This document shows, one piece after another, positions 5,822 through 10,916 of a DNA stretch of 10,916 bases; the stretch's first letter is position 1; the number at the start of each line of letters is the position of its first letter. The notes under the pieces are model-generated. The model was not told the DNA's origin. It worked only from the letters and a program-made list of their open reading frames with translations, and searched no databases. The stretch lies in NCBI GenBank assembly GCA_012269655.1, contig JAAXJV010000006.1, positions 1-10,916 of the forward strand, read 5' to 3'. The stretch is from Pseudomonadales bacterium. Its GTDB lineage: Bacteria; Pseudomonadota; Gammaproteobacteria; Pseudomonadales; Litorivicinaceae. A program made the translations under genes and the position numbers.

Positions 5822-7660
5822 ATGCAGTACTCTATAGCCACGGTGTGTATTGCAGGCACCTTCGAATCCAAGGTTAAGGCCATCGCTGAGGCCGGATTTA
5901 CGCATTTAGAGCTGTTCGAAAATGATTGGGTGACCTATTCCGGCTCCCCGCGCCAGGCTCGCCAAATGTTGGATGATTTCGGTTTAAACATCTCGGTTTT
6001 TCAACCCTTTCGCGACTTTGAATGTTTACCCGAGCCGCTTCGATCAAACGCATTGGATCGTGCCGAACGTAAGTTCGATCTGATGGGCGAGCTTGGGTCA
6101 GATTTGTTGATGATTTGTTCCTCGGTTCATCCGCAATGTTTAGGAGGGATAAATCGAGCGGCTGACGACTTAGGCGAATTAGCCGAGCGTGCAGAAAAAC
6201 GCGGAATCCGCATTGCGTTTGAGGCCTTAAGTTGGTCCCCTACTTTGTGGGATTACCGAGATGCTTGGGAAGCGGTACGCCGAGCCGATCACCCTGCATT
6301 AGGACTCTGCCTGGATACCTTTCATATTTTTAGCCGCGGCTGCGATCTGGGTCAGATTCGAAATATACCCGGCGAAAAGATCTTCCTGGTTCAAGTGGCG
6401 GATGCCCCGAATTTGCAGATGGATCCGCTGTCTTGGAGTCGACATCACCGATGCTTCCCAGGGCAAGGTCAGTTGGATTTGTCTGGCTTCATGGATAACT
6501 TGAATAACACCGGCTTCGACGGTCCGTTTTCGCTAGAAGTCTTTAATGATCAGTTCCGTTCAGGGCATGCACAACCTACCGCAGCGGACGGTTATCGCAG
6601 TTTGGTCTATTTGGCAGGCCAGCAGGAAAATAAAGCCGACCTGAAACCGGCTCATGCACCAGGCGCCGTCGAATTTATAGAATTTGCAGCCAGTGAACAG
6701 GAACAGGTGCAAATATCCAGCATCCTGACTGGGCTTGGCTTCGCAAAAACAGGCGTGCACAAGAGCAAGCGTGTTGAGCGTTGGCAACAAGGCAAAATCA
6801 ATCTGGTTATCAATCAGGAACCTGAAAGTCATGCACAGCAATATCACAGCCAGCACGGTTTATCGGTTTGTGCGTACGGATTAACACAAAGCGAGCCGGA
6901 GCATGTATTGGCCCGTGCTGCGCAGTTGGCTTATCCCGAAAGTCGAGGTAATCCAGTTAAAGATACACATGGTCTTGGCGCGTTAACGGGGCCGGCTGGA
7001 GCTCTGTTGTATTTGGTAAATCCGGAGGATGCAAATACGCATTGGGAACGGGAGTTTGTCGAGCAAACCGACCGGCCAGCCGCCTACTTGGATCGGGTGG
7101 ATCATGTGGCCATGAGCGTAGACTTTGAGGAATCCCTCGCGGCCTCGCTGTTTTACAGATCCGCGTTGAATCTTGAAGCGACGCCCAGCGTCAACGTGTT
7201 AGATCCCTCGGGCCTGGTCCGATCACAGGTTTATGAAAACTCGGACAAAAGCCTGTGTTTTACCCTGAATTCAACCCAGGCCTCGAATACCTCTCAGGCT
7301 AGAATCCGGGAAAACTACGCAGGAAGTGGCGTCAATCACATTGCATTTTCGACCACGGATATATTCGCCACTGCGGAATATTTGGCTGCGCATGGTGTAA
7401 GCACGATGACGGTTCCGACAAATTATTACGATGATTTGGATGCGCGTTTTTTACTCGGGGCCAGTGAAGTCGGTCGTTTGAGTCAGTGGAATATCCTGTA
7501 TGACGAGGACGAACAGGGTCCGTTTTACCAGTTATATACGCATATGCTGGGCGGCCGTTTTTGTTTCGAGATTGTGCAGCGCAATGGTTACCGAGGGTAT
7601 GGCATGGCGAACTCGCAATTGCGCCTTACCATGCAAGCTAGGGAGTTAGGCTTGGCATGA
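5822..7660 (+). CDS. quiC1: 3-dehydroshikimate dehydratase fused to an HPPD-like domain (QuiC1 type)
   Basis: A 612-residue two-domain protein. Residues 1-260 are a sugar-phosphate-isomerase/AP-endonuclease-2 TIM barrel. The metal ligands of the Pseudomonas QuiC1 dehydratase, as I recall them, fall at identical positions: Glu134 (AFEALSW), Asp165 (LDTFH), Gln191 (VQVADAP) and Glu239 (SLEVFND). This half dehydrates 3-dehydroshikimate to protocatechuate. Residues about 283-600 are vicinal-oxygen-chelate repeats like 4-hydroxyphenylpyruvate dioxygenase, with a complete 2-His-1-carboxylate iron triad: His428 (VDHVAMS), His506 (VNHIAFS) and Glu583 (CFEIVQR), then NGYRGYG. True HPPD activity should not be assumed for this fusion type. 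GAGG at 5810-5813 is 8 bases before the ATG, which is 3 bases after the dehydrogenase stop. The symbol follows family architecture. Confidence 0.92.
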   Translation: MQYSIATVCIAGTFESKVKAIAEAGFTHLELFENDWVTYSGSPRQARQMLDDFGLNISVFQPFRDFECLPEPLRSNALDRAERKFDLMGELGSDLLMICSSVHPQCLGGINRAADDLGELAERAEKRGIRIAFEALSWSPTLWDYRDAWEAVRRADHPALGLCLDTFHIFSRGCDLGQIRNIPGEKIFLVQVADAPNLQMDPLSWSRHHRCFPGQGQLDLSGFMDNLNNTGFDGPFSLEVFNDQFRSGHAQPTAADGYRSLVYLAGQQENKADLKPAHAPGAVEFIEFAASEQEQVQISSILTGLGFAKTGVHKSKRVERWQQGKINLVINQEPESHAQQYHSQHGLSVCAYGLTQSEPEHVLARAAQLAYPESRGNPVKDTHGLGALTGPAGALLYLVNPEDANTHWEREFVEQTDRPAAYLDRVDHVAMSVDFEESLAASLFYRSALNLEATPSVNVLDPSGLVRSQVYENSDKSLCFTLNSTQASNTSQARIRENYAGSGVNHIAFSTTDIFATAEYLAAHGVSTMTVPTNYYDDLDARFLLGASEVGRLSQWNILYDEDEQGPFYQLYTHMLGGRFCFEIVQRNGYRGYGMANSQLRLTMQARELGLA

Positions 7661-8709
7661 GTTCCGTTCGAATTGCGATTGTTGGCATGGGCTTGATTGG
7701 GCGCCAACATGCAAGTCGTGTTCAAAGTAATCCTGATTCCGAACTGAGCGCCGTAGTTGATGCGACGGTTGATACCGTCCACTTAGCAAGCCAGTGGCGG
7801 TGTCCCGCTTATTCAAATTTAGATGCGCTATTGGCGACAGAGTCCGTTGACGCGGTGATCATAGCGACGCCCAACCCTCTGCATGTTGAACAAGCCCAAC
7901 AGTGTTTAGCTGCTGGAATGACGGTGTTGATCGAGAAGCCCTTGGCCGAGAGTCTGGAAAGCGCGCAGTCGTTGGTTGATTGGGCAAACCTGAATGGGTG
8001 TGTAAATCGGTGTTTGGTTGGACACCACAGAGTGCACAGTGCGTTGTTGAGCAAAGCCATAGAGGTCATCAATGAGGGTCACCTTGGCAGGCTCGTAGCC
8101 ATTCAAGGCAGTGCGCTCTTCGCTAAGCCTGCGCAATATTTTGTTGATTCCCCATGGCGAACTGAACCCGAGAGTGGCGGGCCAATCTTGATCAACTTGA
8201 TCCATGAGATTGGTAATTTCCGAGCATTGGTAGGAGAAATTGCCGAGGTTTCAGCCCTCACTTCCAGCGAAACTCGCGGCTATGAGGTAGAGGATAGCCT
8301 GTCGCTGGCTATTCGTTTTAAGAATGGCGCTATGGGTAGCTTTTTACTGTCTGACTGCGCTGCCAGCACTCAAAGCTGGGAGCAGACCAGCGGAGAAAAT
8401 CTCAGCTACTTCCACGATCCAGTGGCACCTTGCTATCACATAGCCGGTACACAAGGATCGTTAACGGTCCCTAGCCTGACGCTCACCACCTTTGGCCAGG
8501 GAATTGAACCCAGTTGGTGGAATACACCGAATCAACAAAGGCTCGCGCATTCAAAAAATGATCCCTTGGATGCCCAGTTGGCGCATTTGATTGACTTGGT
8601 TCGAGGCAACAGCGCGCCCCGGGTGTCCTTGAACGATGGCCTAGCAAACATGCAGGTAATAGAAGCGATCTCACAATCGATTAAGACTCAGCGGCCCTGC
8701 ACCCTGTAA
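7657..8709 (+). CDS. Gfo/Idh/MocA-family oxidoreductase
   Basis: A 350-residue NAD(P)-dependent dehydrogenase. The N-terminal Rossmann fold has GMGLIG (10-15) and an acidic Asp35 at the end of the second strand, favouring NAD. EKPLAES (93-99) carries the family's conserved Lys94. The C-terminal domain has GGPILINLIHEIG (174-186) with His183; the Asp four residues earlier in many sugar and inositol dehydrogenases is Ile179 here. Family members oxidise or reduce sugars, inositols and other cyclic polyols. The ATG overlaps the upstream stop as ATGA, so it is the tail of the same operon. A role in converting a modified shikimate-like ring compound is possible but unproved; the substrate is unknown. 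The gene ends 17 bases from the convergent aldolase gene. Confidence 0.92.
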   Translation: MSSVRIAIVGMGLIGRQHASRVQSNPDSELSAVVDATVDTVHLASQWRCPAYSNLDALLATESVDAVIIATPNPLHVEQAQQCLAAGMTVLIEKPLAESLESAQSLVDWANLNGCVNRCLVGHHRVHSALLSKAIEVINEGHLGRLVAIQGSALFAKPAQYFVDSPWRTEPESGGPILINLIHEIGNFRALVGEIAEVSALTSSETRGYEVEDSLSLAIRFKNGAMGSFLLSDCAASTQSWEQTSGENLSYFHDPVAPCYHIAGTQGSLTVPSLTLTTFGQGIEPSWWNTPNQQRLAHSKNDPLDAQLAHLIDLVRGNSAPRVSLNDGLANMQVIEAISQSIKTQRPCTL

Positions 8710-8726
8710 GTCAAATCAGTGCTGAC

Positions 8727-9512
8727 CTAAAGCTTCCAGGTCGGATCTTTTTGATCAACCAGTCGCATCAGCGCCGGCCATTCCGGATGCCGAACTTTGG
8801 CATTGGCCTGGGCTGCCCCACCTTCGAACTGCGCTCTTGTGTGAATCATAATGTGCTCTGGGATCAGGTTCAGATTCCCTGCAGCCATGGCTTTCAACTG
8901 TACGTCTGCATTTCGAATAAATGCTTGGTGACGCACGAATGCCCAGGCGGCACTCGCTCCAGCCGTTAACAGGCCATGATTTTTGAGTACTAGAGTGTGA
9001 TTTTCTTGACCCATGGCCTTTACTAGCTTGGGGCCCTCTGAACCATCCAACACGATGCCTTCAAAATCGTGATAGCCCACCCGTTGATAAAACTGACACC
9101 CCTCCTGAGTCACGGGGATAACCTTCGCATCCAGAGCGCACATGGCCTGTGAAATAGGCTCGTGGGTATGCATCACACAATGCAGGTCCGAACGCGCTTG
9201 ATGGATGGCCGCATGAATAACGAACCCTGCTGCGTTTACTTTCCAATCGCTGTGGCTTTTGGCATTTCCGTTAATGTCGATACGTATCAGATCGCTGGCA
9301 CGCATTTCGTCGTATCGGACTCCAAACGGATTGATTAGGAATTCATCCGTTCCAGGAATGCGTAGGCTGATATGGTTGTAGACCACTGATGTCCAGCCAT
9401 ACAGGTCAACCATTCGATAACAGGCGGCGAGTTCTAGGCGAGCCTGCCACTCCACTGGGTCCATCCCGCTGGGAGCCTCGGGCATCGATATTTCAAAATC
9501 ATTCATTCTCAT
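8727..9512 (-). CDS. Class II aldolase/adducin-family protein
   Basis: A 261-residue protein of the class II (zinc) aldolase/adducin fold. Seen: YNHISLRIPG (45-54), INPFGVRYDEM (60-70), the metal pair MHTH with His115 and His117, and the third ligand His179 in KNHGLL. These indicate a metal-dependent enzyme acting next to a carbonyl by aldol cleavage, decarboxylation or epimerisation. Adducin-like members are poorly predictable in substrate. The start at 9512 overlaps the MarR stop as ATGA; in-frame ATGs at 9506 and 9485 are alternatives. It is the last gene of the minus-strand operon. No terminator-like hairpin is seen in the 17 bases before the convergent oxidoreductase gene. Confidence 0.9.
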   Translation of the reverse strand: MRMNDFEISMPEAPSGMDPVEWQARLELAACYRMVDLYGWTSVVYNHISLRIPGTDEFLINPFGVRYDEMRASDLIRIDINGNAKSHSDWKVNAAGFVIHAAIHQARSDLHCVMHTHEPISQAMCALDAKVIPVTQEGCQFYQRVGYHDFEGIVLDGSEGPKLVKAMGQENHTLVLKNHGLLTAGASAAWAFVRHQAFIRNADVQLKAMAAGNLNLIPEHIMIHTRAQFEGGAAQANAKVRHPEWPALMRLVDQKDPTWKL

Positions 9513-9985
9513 GGGGACGTTTCCCTTTTGCTGGCCAGCAACTCAACATTTAGTGCCAGTTTTCTTAACATGTGGGTCAGCCGTAACAACTCATCTTCGC
9601 TCAATCCCTGCGTCAATGAAGCCTGTCGCTGTTTGACCAGCTCCAGAAATTGTTCATGCAAATTCCATCCTGCATCTGAAAGCTGGTAGCGCTTTTGCCT
9701 GTCTTTAGATGCGTTCAATAGCGCCCGATCCATTAGCTTAGTCAGGGCTCGACTGATCGCCGCCTTATCAATCCCGATCAAGTTACAAATCTCTGAAGCT
9801 TTTAGGTTGGGTTGATAGGCCAGCGAGGCCATCGTACGCATTTCGATACTGCCGAGACCAAATTGGGCTAAATAGTCAGCCGATGACAGCGAGCCCAATT
9901 TGTTCACCACCACAGACATCAGGTGCTGGGTATAGGCGTCAAAATCCAATACCTCATGGCCGTCCCGAACGGTCGTAACCTTCAT
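9509..9985 (-). CDS. MarR-family transcriptional regulator
   Basis: A 158-residue winged-helix regulator. The recognition region is about residues 61-90 (LKASEICNLIGIDKAAISRA), followed by a basic wing NASKDRQKRYQLSDAG (91-106); flanking helices would form the dimer interface. MarR proteins commonly respond to aromatic acids or related small molecules, which would fit a ring-compound pathway, but no ligand residues can be assigned. It is placed between two enzyme genes with ATGA overlaps at both ends (9985-9982 and 9512-9509), so it is made from the same message as the enzymes. Its operator would lie upstream of the dioxygenase gene, mostly beyond the window. Confidence 0.92.
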   Translation of the reverse strand: MKVTTVRDGHEVLDFDAYTQHLMSVVVNKLGSLSSADYLAQFGLGSIEMRTMASLAYQPNLKASEICNLIGIDKAAISRALTKLMDRALLNASKDRQKRYQLSDAGWNLHEQFLELVKQRQASLTQGLSEDELLRLTHMLRKLALNVELLASKRETSP

Positions 9986-10899
9986 GCGCTTAATGGCACC
10001 TCACCCATCACCGTGGTCCGATGCATTTCACGACGGTGGCCGTCGTAATCGTTAAATGCTCGGTGCAGGCAGATACGGTTGTCCCATATCGCTACCATGT
10101 TTGGCTCCCAGCGCAGTCGGGCAGCAAAAAACTCCTGAGTGATGTGAGAGACCAAAAAGTCTAGCAACGGCTTGGACTCGTATCGGCTCATGCCTTCGAT
10201 ATTCACCGCATAAACACCGTCAACATACAGCGATAACTCACCGCTTTCAGGATGCCTGCGGACCAGAGGATGGAAATTTCCCTTCAGCATGGCTTCGACG
10301 TCTAGATCCAGTTCAATGTCGGTCATGGAACTCATGTTCTTGGTCTGCTCTACCGCTCGGCGCATGGAATCAATCACGCGCTCTGCAGCCATGTGCACCT
10401 TCAAGCCTTTTAGAAGCGCTTGCATTTGGCGAGTCAGGCTTTCATAAGCGAGGACCGAGTTGTACCAAATCGTGTCGCCACCATAGGGTGGAATCTCCAC
10501 GCTGCGCAACAAGCTCACGGATGGAGGCTGAGGTAGAAATGCTGAGTCGGTATGCCAACCACCGCCAAAGATGATCTTGGATTTGGTATCCGCTTCTTTT
10601 ACGACCGGTTGAACATCGGGAAAATCCGGAAGGCCTTTGGTGTAAGCGTCGGTGCCCAGAGGGCCGAAGCGCTTGGTAAATTCGAGTTGATCGGCTGGGG
10701 TCATGCTCTGATTTCGAGCATAGATCATTTTGTGGTGAAACAGCGCTTGTTTGAGCTCGGCAAAGGCCGAATCGTCGAGCTCGTTCAGCTGTACGTCCAC
10801 AATTTCCGCGCCCATTGAGGCGGCCAACGGACTTGACTGGATGTGTTGACCAGAAAACGGTGTGTTTCGATACGGTTGCTCTAAGTGCACCAAGTCCAT
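9982..10899 (-). CDS. TauD/TfdA-family Fe(II)/2-oxoglutarate-dependent dioxygenase
   Basis: A 305-residue non-heme iron dioxygenase of normal TauD length. The iron triad is complete: His116 and Asp118 in WHTDSAF, and distal His279 in CLHRAFNDY. Also present are GGDTIWYN (140-147), HPLVRRHPESG (210-220), and Arg294 in MHRTTV, the expected 2-oxoglutarate carboxylate ligand. Such enzymes hydroxylate a substrate with decarboxylation of 2-oxoglutarate, often releasing sulfite, an aldehyde or an alcohol. The primary substrate is not evident. AGAGGG lies 7 bases before the ATG at 10899, only 17 bases from the window end, so the promoter and any upstream operon gene are not visible. It is first of three coupled genes with MarR and the aldolase. 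Confidence 0.94.
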   Translation of the reverse strand: MDLVHLEQPYRNTPFSGQHIQSSPLAASMGAEIVDVQLNELDDSAFAELKQALFHHKMIYARNQSMTPADQLEFTKRFGPLGTDAYTKGLPDFPDVQPVVKEADTKSKIIFGGGWHTDSAFLPQPPSVSLLRSVEIPPYGGDTIWYNSVLAYESLTRQMQALLKGLKVHMAAERVIDSMRRAVEQTKNMSSMTDIELDLDVEAMLKGNFHPLVRRHPESGELSLYVDGVYAVNIEGMSRYESKPLLDFLVSHITQEFFAARLRWEPNMVAIWDNRICLHRAFNDYDGHRREMHRTTVMGEVPLSA

Positions 10900-10916
10900 T
10901 GATTTGCCCTCTTCTC

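Noticed and set aside
6560..6856. Minus-strand ORF of 98 codons inside the dehydratase gene
   Set aside because: It is antisense to well-conserved coding sequence between the two domains, with no motif or ribosome site.
5822..7660. Annotation of the fusion protein as a plain 4-hydroxyphenylpyruvate dioxygenase for tyrosine degradation
   Set aside because: The N-terminal barrel with dehydratase-type metal ligands and the shikimate dehydrogenase neighbour point to 3-dehydroshikimate dehydratase; no tyrosine-pathway gene is nearby.
7906..8205. Minus-strand ORF of 99 codons inside the Gfo/Idh gene
   Set aside because: It is a shadow of a conserved coding frame with no domain evidence.
1..10916. 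Mobile element, CRISPR array, defence system or prophage
   Set aside because: No transposase or integrase, spaced direct repeats, terminal repeats or phage-type genes were seen; the genes are ordinary metabolic, transport and regulatory families.

Overview
The window is a bacterial catabolic region of moderate GC content. Its best-supported theme is degradation of shikimate (or a close relative) by way of 3-dehydroshikimate to protocatechuate. Protein style, abundant TTG leucine codons and a small zinc-ribbon gene of a type I associate with marine Gammaproteobacteria suggest a marine proteobacterium, probably gammaproteobacterial. That placement is an impression and not a proof.

Left end (1-1150): the 5' part of a short-chain dehydrogenase gene on the minus strand runs off the window. 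A 195-base divergent gap follows, then a 59-residue CxxC/CxxC protein on the plus strand (906-1085) that is probably housekeeping and marks the border of the catabolic cluster.

Core (1150-8709): a TetR-family regulator on the minus strand is transcribed away from a seven-gene plus-strand unit. The 380-base gap between them carries two copies of the motif TTAACC-N4-AGTTAAAA, each containing the inverted repeat TTAAC-N6-GTTAA, one before each transcription unit. This looks like a shared operator set. The plus-strand genes are a TRAP transporter (periplasmic binding protein, small membrane subunit, large membrane subunit), an NAD-type shikimate/quinate dehydrogenase, a fused 3-dehydroshikimate dehydratase with a 4-hydroxyphenylpyruvate-dioxygenase-like C-terminal half, and a Gfo/Idh/MocA oxidoreductase. 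Gaps are 25 bases or shorter and two junctions are ATGA overlaps, so this is a single operon. The inferred flow is TRAP uptake of a cyclic hydroxy acid, oxidation to 3-dehydroshikimate, then dehydration to protocatechuate. No 3-dehydroquinate dehydratase and no protocatechuate ring-cleavage gene lies in the window.

Right end (8727-10899): a convergent three-gene minus-strand operon, read as TauD/TfdA-type Fe(II)/2-oxoglutarate dioxygenase, MarR-type regulator, then class II aldolase/adducin-family protein. Both junctions are ATGA overlaps. Its substrate cannot be told from the sequence. It may serve the same pathway or be an independent neighbour.

No rRNA, tRNA, CRISPR array, insertion sequence or convincing intrinsic terminator was seen.
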